Below the pieces are notes generated by a model that had not been told where the DNA came from, searched no databases, and saw only the letters and a list, made by a program, of their open reading frames with translations. Below, piece by piece: positions 8,366 to 16,311 of a stretch of DNA of 60,035 bases (position 1 is its first letter; each line of letters starts with the position of its first letter). A program made the position numbers and the translations under genes. This stretch comes from Prosthecobacter sp. (lineage in GTDB: Bacteria > Verrucomicrobiota > Verrucomicrobiia > Verrucomicrobiales > Verrucomicrobiaceae), in the NCBI RefSeq assembly GCF_020439865.1, contig NZ_JAGRPF010000052.1, positions 1 through 60,035 on the forward strand. Direction: 5' to 3'.

Positions 8366-8724
8366 ATTTGAGCGTTCTAGTTGGGTAATACGATGCAAAG
8401 AGCAAAGTCTTTGCCCCCTGCCATGACGCAGGGGGTCGTCATAGTATCAGACGATCGGGACTTCGCTCGTCTTTTTTGAGCAAGTTTGCGGCCAGAAAAA
8501 AGGAATGAACCGGGCAGGAGTTGCACAGGAGAAGAATTTGCAGCCTCCCTTCAACTAAACTTTGAGGGAGTCGTCAATAGCATTTCCAAAAAATATCAAG
8601 AAATCCTAACAAAATGAGCCTAAACAAGGCATTTTTCCGGCTTCTGGAGGCAGATGCACCTGCCAAGCCCCCCGCTTGACACCGCCTCGTCCTTCCCCGA
8701 CTTACTGCCCCCCTCAAATCTGCC
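8366..8724. other. 359-base divergent intergenic region with leader hairpin
   Basis: This region separates the sigma factor gene (minus) from pdhB (plus). It holds a 7-bp inverted repeat CCCCCTG/CAGGGGG at 8414-8435 within the sigma factor leader. Upstream of it on the minus strand is a -10-like TACTAT, in the sequence CTGATACTATG (8436-8446). There is also a weak hairpin with a T-run at 8449-8477 and an AT-rich stretch near 8580-8625. No open reading frame or RNA gene was recognised. No convincing pdhB promoter was found; the TTGACA at 8676 has no good -10 partner. Confidence 0.45.
8414..8446 (-). promoter_or_regulatory. Putative promoter -10 and 5'-leader hairpin of the sigma factor gene
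   Basis: On the minus strand a TACTAT box is followed within a few bases by GACCCCCTG, the start of a 7-bp stem with an 8-base loop. If TACTAT is the -10, the transcript would begin almost at the hairpin. No matching -35 was seen, so the promoter call is weak; the hairpin itself is plain. Confidence 0.35.
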
Positions 8725-9720
8725 ATGCCCCGCCGAATCACCTACCGCGACGCCATCCGTGAAGCCCTCGATGAAGAAATCGCCCGTGACCCCATGGTCG
8801 TGGTCATGGGGGAGGAAGTCGCCCAGTACAACGGCGCTTATAAAGTAACTCAAGGCCTGTGGGACAAGTGGGGGGACAAGCGGCTGGTCGACACCCCGAT
8901 CAGCGAGGCCGGCTTCATCGGCATGGGCATCGGCGCCAGCATGCTGGGAGTGCGTCCGGTGATGGAGCTGATGTTTTGGAGCTTCTACACCGTCGCTTGG
9001 GACCAGATCGTGAACAACGGCGCGATGGTCCGCTACATGTCCGGCGGCAAGATCAACTGCCCCATCGTCATCCGCGGTCCGGCCAACGGCGGCACCAGCG
9101 TTGGCGCGACCCATTCCCACACGCCGGAGAACATCATGGCCAACTTCCCCGGCATGAAGTGCGTCTGCCCCAGCAACGCCTACGACGCGAAGGGCCTCAT
9201 GAAGGCCGCCATCCGCGACAATGACCCCGTCATGTTCATGGAGAGCACGAAGCTCTACGGCGAAGAGTGGGACGTGCCTGCCAACGACGAACTGCCGGAC
9301 GGTGAGCTCTTTATCCCCCTCGGCCTGGCCGATGTGAAACGTGAAGGCTCTGACATCTCGCTCATCGCCCACGGCAAAGCGGTCATTACCTGCCTGGAAG
9401 CCGCGAAGATTCTCGAAGAAGAGCATGGGATCAGCGCCGAGGTCGTCGATCTCCGCACGATCCGGCCACTTGATGAAGACACCATCCTCGACTCCGTGGC
9501 GAAAACGCATCGCGCCATCTATGTCGAAGAGAACAAGCCCTACTGCGGCATCGGCGCCCAGATCGCCTACATGATCCAGGAGCGCATCTTCGACGAACTC
9601 GACGCCCCCGTGCAGCGTGTGTGCAGCCTCGATTCGCCTGCGATTTACAGTCCGCCGCTGGAAGCCATTCAGCTGCCGACCGCTGACGTGGTGGTCGCCA
9701 AAGCGCTCGGCATCTGCTGA
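8725..9720 (+). CDS. pdhB: Pyruvate dehydrogenase E1 component, beta subunit
   Basis: 331 residues, the usual length for E1-beta. It opens MPRRITYRDAIREALDEEI and shows the family's conserved stretch VVVMGEEVAQYNGAYKVTQGL, PISEAGFIGMGIGAS, GATHSHTPENIMANFPG and the C-terminal transketolase domain (VDLRTIRPLDEDTI). With E1-alpha it decarboxylates pyruvate using thiamine diphosphate and reduces the lipoyl arm of E2. The E2 gene follows 50 bases downstream. E1-alpha, normally directly upstream, is absent: the upstream neighbour is the divergent sigma factor. The ATG is preceded by pyrimidine-rich sequence without a Shine-Dalgarno match. Confidence 0.96.
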   Translation: MPRRITYRDAIREALDEEIARDPMVVVMGEEVAQYNGAYKVTQGLWDKWGDKRLVDTPISEAGFIGMGIGASMLGVRPVMELMFWSFYTVAWDQIVNNGAMVRYMSGGKINCPIVIRGPANGGTSVGATHSHTPENIMANFPGMKCVCPSNAYDAKGLMKAAIRDNDPVMFMESTKLYGEEWDVPANDELPDGELFIPLGLADVKREGSDISLIAHGKAVITCLEAAKILEEEHGISAEVVDLRTIRPLDEDTILDSVAKTHRAIYVEENKPYCGIGAQIAYMIQERIFDELDAPVQRVCSLDSPAIYSPPLEAIQLPTADVVVAKALGIC

Positions 9721-9770
9721 TCTCTCTCTTCCTCCTCTTCGCACCCAGAATATTTCATCCCGTTTTCGCC

Positions 9771-11060
9771 ATGCCCAAATTCATCGAAATGCCCAAGCTC
9801 AGTGACACCATGACCGAGGGAACCCTCGCCAAGTGGACCGTCAAGGAAGGGGACAAAGTCTCTGTCGGCAAAGCCATTGCCGACATCGAAACCGACAAGG
9901 CCACCATGGAGTACGCCAGCCCGTTCGAGGGCGTGCTGCACAAGTTCATCGCCATGCCCGGGGGCAAGGTCCCGCTCGGTGCTCCTCTGGCCGTCATTCT
10001 AGAAGAAGATGAAGCCGCGCCTGCGAACTTGGATGAACTGATCGCCAAAGCCCAGGCCGCAGCTGCTCCTGCACCTGCCGCCGAGAAAAAACCCGCTGAC
10101 GCCGCGACGAAGACCGCGAGCGCCGGCCCCCGTCTTCCCCAGGCTCCTCAACACAGGAGCCGTGCCGCCGCCGGCAACTCCAACATTCGCGTCAAAGCCT
10201 CGCCGCTTGCCAAAAAGATCGCCGCAGAACGTGGTGTCGATCTCGCCGCACTCGTGGGCAGCGGCCCCGGCGGGCGCATCGTTCGTTTCGATGTTGAAAA
10301 TGCTCCTGCGGGTGGTGCCGGTGGCCGCGTGGCCGCCACGCCTGCGATTCGTCCGACTTACGGACCCGAAGACGAGCGCGTCGTCACCAGCAGCATGCGC
10401 AACATCATCGCCGAGCGTCTGCTCGCGTCGAAGACGCAGATCCCGCATTTCTACCTGCAGATGGAAGTCGATGCCGGCCCGCTCATGGAGTTCCGTGCGC
10501 ATCTCAACGCCTCGGCGGAAAAGAACGGTGGCAACAAGTACACCGTCAACGACTTCATCCTCAAGTCCGTCATCCGCGCCGCGCAGGCCCAACCTGCGAT
10601 CAACGCCGCATGGGATGGCGATGCCATCGTGAAATTCAAATCCGTCGGCCTCAGTGTGGCCATCGCCATTGATGACGGTCTCGTCACTCCGGTTATCAAG
10701 CAGGCCGAGACCAAGACGCTGCTCGAAATCAGTCAGAGCGTCAAAGATCTCGCCGGCAAGGCCAAGAACAAGAAGCTCAGCCCCGACGACTTCGCGGGTG
10801 GCACCATCACCGTCTCGAACCTCGGTGCCTATGGCATCGACCAGTTCGCCGCCATCATCAATCCGCCGCAGGCCGCCATTGTCGCCATCGGCAGCATTCG
10901 CTCCGCCCCTGTCGTCAATGACAAGGGCCAGATCGTTGTCGGTCAGCGCATGTGGGTCGGCCTCAGCGGCGATCATCGTGTCGTCGATGGTGCCGTTGCC
11001 GCCACCTTCCTCGCGGAAATGCGCAAGCTGCTCGAAAACCCGGCGCTGATGCTGGTTTGA
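9771..11060 (+). CDS. pdhC: Dihydrolipoamide acetyltransferase, pyruvate dehydrogenase E2
   Basis: 429 residues. One N-terminal lipoyl domain carries the modified lysine in ETDKATMEY (Lys43). An Ala/Pro linker (~90-135) leads to a peripheral-subunit-binding domain (~137-172; IRVKASPLAKKIAAERGVDL). The catalytic acetyltransferase core (~200-429) holds the active-site motif GDHRVVDG with His402 and Asp406. It transfers the acetyl group from lipoate to CoA and forms the core of the complex. It lies directly behind E1-beta and is probably cotranscribed; no E3 (lipoamide dehydrogenase) gene is present. Like pdhB it has no visible Shine-Dalgarno sequence. Confidence 0.97.
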   Translation: MPKFIEMPKLSDTMTEGTLAKWTVKEGDKVSVGKAIADIETDKATMEYASPFEGVLHKFIAMPGGKVPLGAPLAVILEEDEAAPANLDELIAKAQAAAAPAPAAEKKPADAATKTASAGPRLPQAPQHRSRAAAGNSNIRVKASPLAKKIAAERGVDLAALVGSGPGGRIVRFDVENAPAGGAGGRVAATPAIRPTYGPEDERVVTSSMRNIIAERLLASKTQIPHFYLQMEVDAGPLMEFRAHLNASAEKNGGNKYTVNDFILKSVIRAAQAQPAINAAWDGDAIVKFKSVGLSVAIAIDDGLVTPVIKQAETKTLLEISQSVKDLAGKAKNKKLSPDDFAGGTITVSNLGAYGIDQFAAIINPPQAAIVAIGSIRSAPVVNDKGQIVVGQRMWVGLSGDHRVVDGAVAATFLAEMRKLLENPALMLV

Positions 11061-11097
11061 TGCGCGCTTTCCGGGCGGATGTGAGATTGTTCATCCC

Positions 11098-11466
11098 ATG
11101 GACCTGCCCGATGTCATCGCCCATTGCCTGAGTCTGCCCGGCGCGGAGGAAACCACGCCGTTCGGACCTGAGGCGCTAGTCTATAAAGTGGGTGGCAAGA
11201 TGTTTGCCGTCACCGTGCCGGAAGATTACCCGGCGCGTATCAACCTGAAGTGCGACCCTGAACGCGCCGTCGAATTGCGTGACGAGCACAAGGGCATCAA
11301 GCCCGGCTGGCACATGAACAAGAAGCACTGGAACACCGTCATGCTCGACGGCAGTCTGCCGCCAAAGCTCGTGCGTGAACTGGTCGAACACTCGTATCAG
11401 CTCGTCGTCGATGCGTTGCCGAAGAAGGCGAGAGAAGTTTTGAAGAGCAAGAAACCGAAGCGCTAG
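11098..11466 (+). CDS. MmcQ/YjbR family protein
   Basis: 122 residues spanning a complete YjbR-like (CyaY-fold) domain: opening VIAHCLSLPGAEETTPFG, then YKVGGKMFAV, INLKCDPERAVELRD, HMNKKHWNTVML and the closing LVVDALPKK. The family is often called a DNA-binding protein, but the biochemical role is poorly defined. It starts 37 bases after pdhC on the same strand, perhaps by read-through. Its end overlaps the stop of the convergent exonuclease gene by 4 bases. The C-terminus is lysine-rich. Confidence 0.88.
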   Translation: MDLPDVIAHCLSLPGAEETTPFGPEALVYKVGGKMFAVTVPEDYPARINLKCDPERAVELRDEHKGIKPGWHMNKKHWNTVMLDGSLPPKLVRELVEHSYQLVVDALPKKAREVLKSKKPKR

Positions 11467-12218
11467 CCAACCACTAGCTCCACCGGGCAGTGATCGCTGC
11501 CATGCACATCATCGCGGATGGTACATGATTTGAGCGCAGGCTTCAGTTTTTCGGAGGCGAGCCAGTAGTCGAGGCGCCATCCGATGTTCTTCGCTCGTGC
11601 GTCGGGCGTGCGCTGTGTCCACCAGGTGTAGCGGCCGGGGCTGGGATCAAACTGGCGGAAGACATCGAGGAAGCCGGCGGCGAGATGCTTGGTGAAGCTG
11701 GCGCGTTCTTCGTCGCTGAAGCCGGGGTTCATGCGGTTCGATTTTGGATTGGCGAGATCGATCTCCTGATGCGCACAGTTGAGATCGCCGCAGGCGATGA
11801 CGGGCTTCTTTTTCTCCAGCTTCTTCAAATAAGCGCGGTAGGCATCGTCCCAGCGCAGGCGGTAGTCGAGACGCGCGAGTTCGGCCTGCGAATTGGGTGT
11901 GTAAACGTTTACGACGTAGAAGTCCGGGAACTCAGCGGTGATGAGCCGGCCTTCTCGATCGTGTTCGTCGATACCGAGGCCAAGCGTGGTCGTTTTGAAG
12001 GGCACGCGGCTGAGGATGAGCGTGCCGGAGTAGCCTTTCTTTTCCGCACTGTTCCAGACGGCGTCGTAAGCGCCAAACCAGTCGAGATCGACCTGCTCCT
12101 GCTGTGCCTTGGTTTCCTGCAGGCAGATGACATCAGCGTCGCAGGTGTCCATGTATGCACGGAGACCTTTTTTGAGGGAGGCGCGGATGCCGTTGACGTT
12201 CCAGGAGGTGAGTTTCAT
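11463..12218 (-). CDS. xthA: Exodeoxyribonuclease III (AP endonuclease)
   Basis: 251 residues from the ATG at 12218, which gives the canonical opening MKLTSWNVNGIRASLKKG; an upstream in-frame ATG at 12269 would add non-homologous residues. Active-site landmarks of the EEP nuclease family are all present: the metal-binding Glu in CLQETKA, YVVNVYTPNS, GDLNCAHQEIDL, and the C-terminal GSDHCPV catalytic His/Asp. It cleaves DNA 5' of abasic sites and acts as a 3'-5' exonuclease in base-excision repair. It appears monocistronic; the divergent methyltransferase gene starts 114 bases away. Confidence 0.96.
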   Translation of the reverse strand: MKLTSWNVNGIRASLKKGLRAYMDTCDADVICLQETKAQQEQVDLDWFGAYDAVWNSAEKKGYSGTLILSRVPFKTTTLGLGIDEHDREGRLITAEFPDFYVVNVYTPNSQAELARLDYRLRWDDAYRAYLKKLEKKKPVIACGDLNCAHQEIDLANPKSNRMNPGFSDEERASFTKHLAAGFLDVFRQFDPSPGRYTWWTQRTPDARAKNIGWRLDYWLASEKLKPALKSCTIRDDVHGSDHCPVELVVG

Positions 12219-12332
12219 TTGAAAATGTCGAGTGGGGAATTCGGAATGACGAATTAGGCCGGAAATCAAAGGCGGGAAAGAAGGGAATCGGAGAAGGTTG
12301 CGGGGCGTGTGGTTTTCGGCTCATGCTGAAGC

Positions 12333-12968
12333 ATGAGTTTTGACCGGCTGGCACCGCACTATCGCTGGATCGAGGCGTTGTTTGCCGGCGAACGGTTGCA
12401 GCGTTGTCGCACCGCACTGCTGGATGCGATTTCGCCGCCGCGAAACGTGCTGATCTATGGCGAGGGAAACGGACGCTTCCTCGTCGAGCTGCTGCGTCGA
12501 TTTCCTCACACACAAACAACGGTGGTCGATTCCAGCGGCACGATGATCGATCTCGCGCGCATGCGCCTGAAGCGTGAAGGGTTGGCGGACGCGAAGGTGC
12601 AATTCATCCAGGCGGATGCGTTGGTCTGGCAGCCTCAGACATCTTCCTTTGATCTCATCGTCACCTGCTTCTTTCTCGACTGCTTTCGAGAAGACCAATT
12701 GCAGCAGTTGATTCCTGTCATCGCCGGTGGTGCGACATCAGATGCGCAGTGGTTGGTCGCAGATTTTCAAATCGCATCTTCAGGTCTGCGTCGTTGGCGC
12801 AGCCGGATGATCGTGGGTTTGTTATATGTGTTCTTCCGCTTTGCGACGAGGCTGCCGGGGTGGCGGTTGATTGATCCGGCGCCGTGCCTGCGGGCTGCAG
12901 GATTCACATGTGAGCAGCAGACGGAGCACGATCACGGCATGTTGTACAGCAGTTGGTGGGCGCGTTGA
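12333..12968 (+). CDS. Class I SAM-dependent methyltransferase
   Basis: 211 residues. The start MSFDRLAPHYRWIEAL is typical of UbiE/Methyltransf_25-type enzymes. Motif I reads VLIYGEGNGRFL, an acidic end of strand 2 lies in TTVVDSSGTMID, and motif IV is SFDLIVTCFFLDCF. A hydrophobic segment near residues 160-180 (MIVGLLYVFFRFATRL) might touch membranes or a lipid substrate. Substrate is unknown. It is divergent from xthA and followed by an outer-membrane protein gene 90 bases downstream. Confidence 0.88.
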   Translation: MSFDRLAPHYRWIEALFAGERLQRCRTALLDAISPPRNVLIYGEGNGRFLVELLRRFPHTQTTVVDSSGTMIDLARMRLKREGLADAKVQFIQADALVWQPQTSSFDLIVTCFFLDCFREDQLQQLIPVIAGGATSDAQWLVADFQIASSGLRRWRSRMIVGLLYVFFRFATRLPGWRLIDPAPCLRAAGFTCEQQTEHDHGMLYSSWWAR

Positions 12969-13058
12969 GAGATTGCGTCTCAGGCGCGTCGCATAACTTG
13001 ATTAGTGGATGCCAATCCATGCGGATCAAAGCGATACGGCGCATGCTTTGTTACATGC

Positions 13059-13961
13059 ATGGAAAACAAACCACACTCCCGAAACCGGTGGTTGCTTGCG
13101 CTGGGTGTCAGCGCTGTCGCAGCCGTGTCATTTTCTACCGCAACAGCCGCAGATACCGTTGCGGAAGCAGCCACTTTCGACTGGAGGGCAAACACCATCT
13201 CTCCGGTGACGAATCCGATCTTCTTCGAAGATCCGGTGATTCGCTCCGAAGTCCGACCGATCTTTGTCTATCACTCGATTGACAACAATTTCATCACCGG
13301 AGGCGGGCATGCCACGTTGTACGCGTTGCAGATCCGTTATGCGCTGACGGACCGCCTTGCGCTCATCGCAACACAGGATGGACACTTCGATATCGATTCT
13401 CCCGGTCTCGACGTCGATGGCTGGATGGACCTGGCTGCGGGCTTCAAATATGCGCTGATCAACGACCTGGAACACCAGTTCATTCTGACCCCCGGCCTCA
13501 CCTTCCACATCCCGACAGGCGACCGGGAAGTCTTCCAGGGCCGTGGCGGCGGCGAGTTCAATCCGTTCGTGTCGTTCGCGAAGGGCTACGGAGACCTTCA
13601 CATCACGGGCAATGTCGGCCTGCGTATTCCGGTGACGCGCAACGAGCAGAACCTCGTCGCGCATTACAGCCTGATGGTGGACTACTACACCTGCCGCTGG
13701 TTCATCCCGTTCGTCACCGCGAACTTTTGGACCAACCTCAATGACGGCACCAACGTTCCAGGCCTGCGCAGCAACGGCTACGATGTGATCAATCTGGGAT
13801 CCGGCAACGTCAACGGCGTCACGCAGGGCACGGTGGGCTTCGGCTTCCGCAGCCGGGTTCTGGACAATGTGGATCTCGGGTTCGCCTACGAGATCGCGGC
13901 GGTGCGCCCTTATGGTCTTACCAACAATCGTGTGACCGTGGACATGAGCATCCGCTTCTGA
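13059..13961 (+). CDS. Putative outer-membrane beta-barrel protein
   Basis: 300 residues from the ATG at 13059 (MENKPHSRNRWLLALGVSA), giving a signal peptide cleaved after STATAA; an earlier in-frame ATG at 13005 is less likely. The mature part alternates polar and aromatic residues in the pattern of transmembrane strands (LYALQIRYALTDRLALIATQDG, FILTPGLTFHIPTG, DLGFAYEIAAVRPYG). It ends in Phe (VDMSIRF), as expected for a BAM-inserted barrel. Phrases like AAGFKYAL and GLTFHIPTG resemble PF13557-type putative transporters. The ligand is unknown. A strong terminator follows. Confidence 0.75.
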   Translation: MENKPHSRNRWLLALGVSAVAAVSFSTATAADTVAEAATFDWRANTISPVTNPIFFEDPVIRSEVRPIFVYHSIDNNFITGGGHATLYALQIRYALTDRLALIATQDGHFDIDSPGLDVDGWMDLAAGFKYALINDLEHQFILTPGLTFHIPTGDREVFQGRGGGEFNPFVSFAKGYGDLHITGNVGLRIPVTRNEQNLVAHYSLMVDYYTCRWFIPFVTANFWTNLNDGTNVPGLRSNGYDVINLGSGNVNGVTQGTVGFGFRSRVLDNVDLGFAYEIAAVRPYGLTNNRVTVDMSIRF

Positions 13962-14004
13962 GCCGGGTCCGAATTTCTTGGGTAATTGGTAGTGCAGTCG
14001 AGTC

Positions 14005-14035
14005 GCACGGGGACGAAAGTCCCCGTGCGTTTCTG
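14005..14035 (+). terminator. Rho-independent terminator after the outer-membrane protein gene
   Basis: A perfect 10-bp stem GCACGGGGAC / GTCCCCGTGC with a GAAA tetraloop at 14005-14028 is followed by GTTTCTGTT. It lies 43 bases after the stop. Confidence 0.85.
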
Positions 14036-14079
14036 TTGCGGGCGTGGCCTGAGCCTGCATCATGGCGGCCCTGACCACC

Positions 14080-15096
14080 ATGAAACGCCACGCCTTCCTC
14101 TCCGCCGCCGGCGCCCTTGCGCTGATCATTTCGCTCAATTCCTGCGGCAAGTCAGAGCAGCCCGCCGCCGCAAAGCCGGCCGCTCCTGAACCGGTGGCAG
14201 AAAAACCCGCTGCAGCACCGGCGCCTGCTCCGGCCGCCGAGCCCGACAAACCAAAGGAACCGGTGATCGCCGCAGCCCCCGTGGACCTGAACGGTTTCGG
14301 CAGTGATGAACCGGCAGAACGCGAGGGTGAGCCTGAGCGCGGTGTGATCATCGTCGAGCCGAAAGACATCAAGCAGATGTCGGCACAGCATTGGGAGCAG
14401 TTTGACTGCACCAACTTTACCGCGAAACGCTGGGGCCGCTATGAGGTGCGTGTGACCTACACGCTGAAGCATGCCACGCTTGGCTCGCAGTTCCGCTTCG
14501 GCCAGCAGCCGTTGAAGAAGACGCTCACCGCTTCCCACCAGCCGAAACGTGCGGTGTATGGAACGGTTTACATCGACAAGCCCGGAACCTATCCCTTCGC
14601 ACTGTTTGCTGCGGCCACAGGGGCTGAAGCGGGCCTCGCGATTCATCAGGTGGCGTTTGTTCCTGCCCCAGAAGGTCCTGCGCCCGAGCAGGCGGCGGAT
14701 GGCAGCGTTGTCCTCGAGGCGGGCAGCGCCACTACGTGGTCGGAAAATATGCGCTATGAGCCGAAGCCCGAGAAGAACTGTCTCGGCTTCTGGACCAGCG
14801 AGGACGATTTCGCTGAATGGGACTTCGATGTCGTCAAACCGGGCCGCTACAAGGTGACCGTGGTTCACGGCTGCGGCACCGGCAACGAAGGCAGCGAGGT
14901 CGCTGTCAAAGTGGGCGAGCAGGAGCTGAAGTTCACCGTCAAAGACACCGGCGGTTTTCAGAAGTGGTCCGAACTGCCGGTCGGTGAGGTCGAAATCAAA
15001 AGCGCCGGCAAGACGCGCCTCGTGATCGATCCGGTGACGAAAGCGAAGAGCGCCGTGCTCGACGTGCGTAAAGTGCTGCTCACGCCGGTGGGCTGA
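14080..15096 (+). CDS. Lipoprotein with two beta-sandwich modules
   Basis: 338 residues from the ATG at 14080 (MKRHAFLSAAGALALIISLNSC), chosen because it gives a clean lipoprotein signal with a lipobox Cys; an ATG lies six codons upstream. An Ala/Pro-rich linker (~25-75) leads to two consecutive beta-rich modules. The first is ~90-205 (WGRYEVRVTYTLKHATLG ... GTVYIDKPGTYPFALF). The second is ~215-338 (AEWDFDVVKPGRYKVTVV ... GKTRLVIDP). Both have the 'PGRY.V.V' turn found in carbohydrate-binding-like domains fused to PVC sulfatases and glycosidases. It is probably anchored in the outer membrane; ligand unknown. Confidence 0.72.
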   Translation: MKRHAFLSAAGALALIISLNSCGKSEQPAAAKPAAPEPVAEKPAAAPAPAPAAEPDKPKEPVIAAAPVDLNGFGSDEPAEREGEPERGVIIVEPKDIKQMSAQHWEQFDCTNFTAKRWGRYEVRVTYTLKHATLGSQFRFGQQPLKKTLTASHQPKRAVYGTVYIDKPGTYPFALFAAATGAEAGLAIHQVAFVPAPEGPAPEQAADGSVVLEAGSATTWSENMRYEPKPEKNCLGFWTSEDDFAEWDFDVVKPGRYKVTVVHGCGTGNEGSEVAVKVGEQELKFTVKDTGGFQKWSELPVGEVEIKSAGKTRLVIDPVTKAKSAVLDVRKVLLTPVG

Positions 15097-15102
15097 GTTT
15101 GC

Positions 15103-15708
15103 ATGGACTGCTCGCGCACTCCCACCCGCGATCCCGAAACGTGGCTGGACCTCGCTCCCGAGTTCTCGCAGGCCATGGCGCGACAGGTGCGTGGCTGGAT
15201 TCAGCGCTGGGAACCGGACCTGACGGAGTCAATCAAATGGCACATGCTGTGTTTTAGCGGGCGGAAAAACATCTGCGGTCTCAGTGCCTGCCGGAAACAT
15301 CTGGGCATTACCTTTTTTCGCGGCACCGAACTGCGCGAGATCACGGATCTCTTCGAAGGCGGCGAATCCAACACCAGCATCCTGTCCATTCGTGTCACCC
15401 GGTTGGACCAGCTCAATGCGCAGTCGTTCCGGCGCCTGCTGCATGCCGCCGTGGCGCTGGATGCCGACGAATCCGCCAAACCGCCGCCGCAAAAGAAACG
15501 CGCCGAGTGGCCAATGCCGGATGCACTTGCGAAAGCCCTCAGGAAGCACCCGGCGGCTGCGGCCGGCTTCAACTCGATGAGCGTTTCATGCCAGCGCGAG
15601 TACAAAGTCTGGATCAGTACCGCCAAGCAGGAGGAGACGATTCAGCGCCGGCTGAAAGAGACTCTGCGTGCGCTTTCGGCCGGCAAGAAGTGGGCGCAGC
15701 GGAAATAG
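15103..15708 (+). CDS. DUF1801 / YdeI-OmpD-associated family protein
   Basis: 201 residues. Residues ~10-110 fit DUF1801 (SIKWHMLCFSGRKNICGLSA and ITFFRGTEL are typical). Residues ~130-195 fit the YdeI/OmpD-associated C-terminal segment (MPDALAKALRKHPAAAAGFN, YKVWISTAKQEETIQRRLKE). The combination is common in predicted cytoplasmic proteins; the molecular role is not established. It starts 6 bases after the lipoprotein gene and could be cotranscribed with it, although the functions have no obvious link. Confidence 0.85.
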   Translation: MDCSRTPTRDPETWLDLAPEFSQAMARQVRGWIQRWEPDLTESIKWHMLCFSGRKNICGLSACRKHLGITFFRGTELREITDLFEGGESNTSILSIRVTRLDQLNAQSFRRLLHAAVALDADESAKPPPQKKRAEWPMPDALAKALRKHPAAAAGFNSMSVSCQREYKVWISTAKQEETIQRRLKETLRALSAGKKWAQRK

Positions 15709-15782
15709 GCGTGATGGTTTGAGTTTTGCAGAGCGTGACTGTCACTCCTTGCCTTTGTGCAGGATGCAGAACGACCCTCTTG

Positions 15783-16166
15783 TCATTGAGGCTGCCGCAT
15801 TGCTCTTCGAGCGCCCCTTGTTTGTTGCAACACGCGAAATCGGGCAATGCTGTGAGGGAGCAGAACGGCAAAGAAGACGAGGCAGGACAAAGCCCATGCC
15901 GTGAGAAGTTGGCCGAGGTCGCCCTCGGTATTGCGGGTGACATGGACCACCAACACGCAGGCCGACGAGATCGTCGCTGCCAGCAGCGAAAGCAGGGTAA
16001 ACGGCCACCAGCGCCGTCGCGGCGCATAGTTTCTCGCCGTCCACGATGTGGCACCCGTGAAAATGAACGGAAGCAGGACCGCGTAGGCGAGCGCGAACAA
16101 AACCATGAAAACACGATGGAATCGCTCAGTGGCGTAAAGTCGATTGTCTGGCGGCCTGCGGTGCAT
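15783..16166 (-). CDS. Small membrane protein with three predicted helices
   Basis: About 127 residues from the ATG at 16166; an in-frame start at 16232 would add 22 residues. Three hydrophobic segments are visible: FMVLFALAYAVLLPFIF, FTLLSLLAATISSACVLVV and LLTAWALSCLVFFAVLL. The short loops are charged (RRRWW, HVTRNTEGD). The C-terminus is arginine-rich. I do not recognise a family. It is an isolated minus-strand gene between two plus-strand genes; the membrane pattern is what separates it from a shadow reading frame. Confidence 0.55.
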   Translation of the reverse strand: MHRRPPDNRLYATERFHRVFMVLFALAYAVLLPFIFTGATSWTARNYAPRRRWWPFTLLSLLAATISSACVLVVHVTRNTEGDLGQLLTAWALSCLVFFAVLLPHSIARFRVLQQTRGARRAMRQPQ

Positions 16167-16311
16167 GCAATGGTGTTTTCCCTCAATCTGCCCATGGAAG
16201 CATGTTTCGAGCAGCAACGTCAACCACACCATTGAACGTCATCTCGCCCATCCTGCGCCAGAATGATCTTGTGAATTCGTCACCGGATTGTCTAAGCTGC
16301 TCATCGTGACG

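Noticed and set aside
8449..8477. Hairpin plus T-run as a plus-strand terminator
   Set aside because: The stem is only 6 bp with a 12-base loop, and no plus-strand gene precedes it.
8676..8704. TTGACA as a -35 box for pdhB
   Set aside because: At 17-base spacing the -10 position reads GACTTA, with only one match to TATAAT, and no better hexamer lies nearby.
14005..14035. Riboswitch for the lipoprotein gene
   Set aside because: It is a simple perfect stem with a GAAA loop and a T-rich tail right after the previous gene, which fits a terminator.
13128..14414. Open frame of 428 codons on the minus strand
   Set aside because: It spans the outer-membrane gene, a strong plus-strand terminator and the start of the lipoprotein gene, all better supported on the plus strand.
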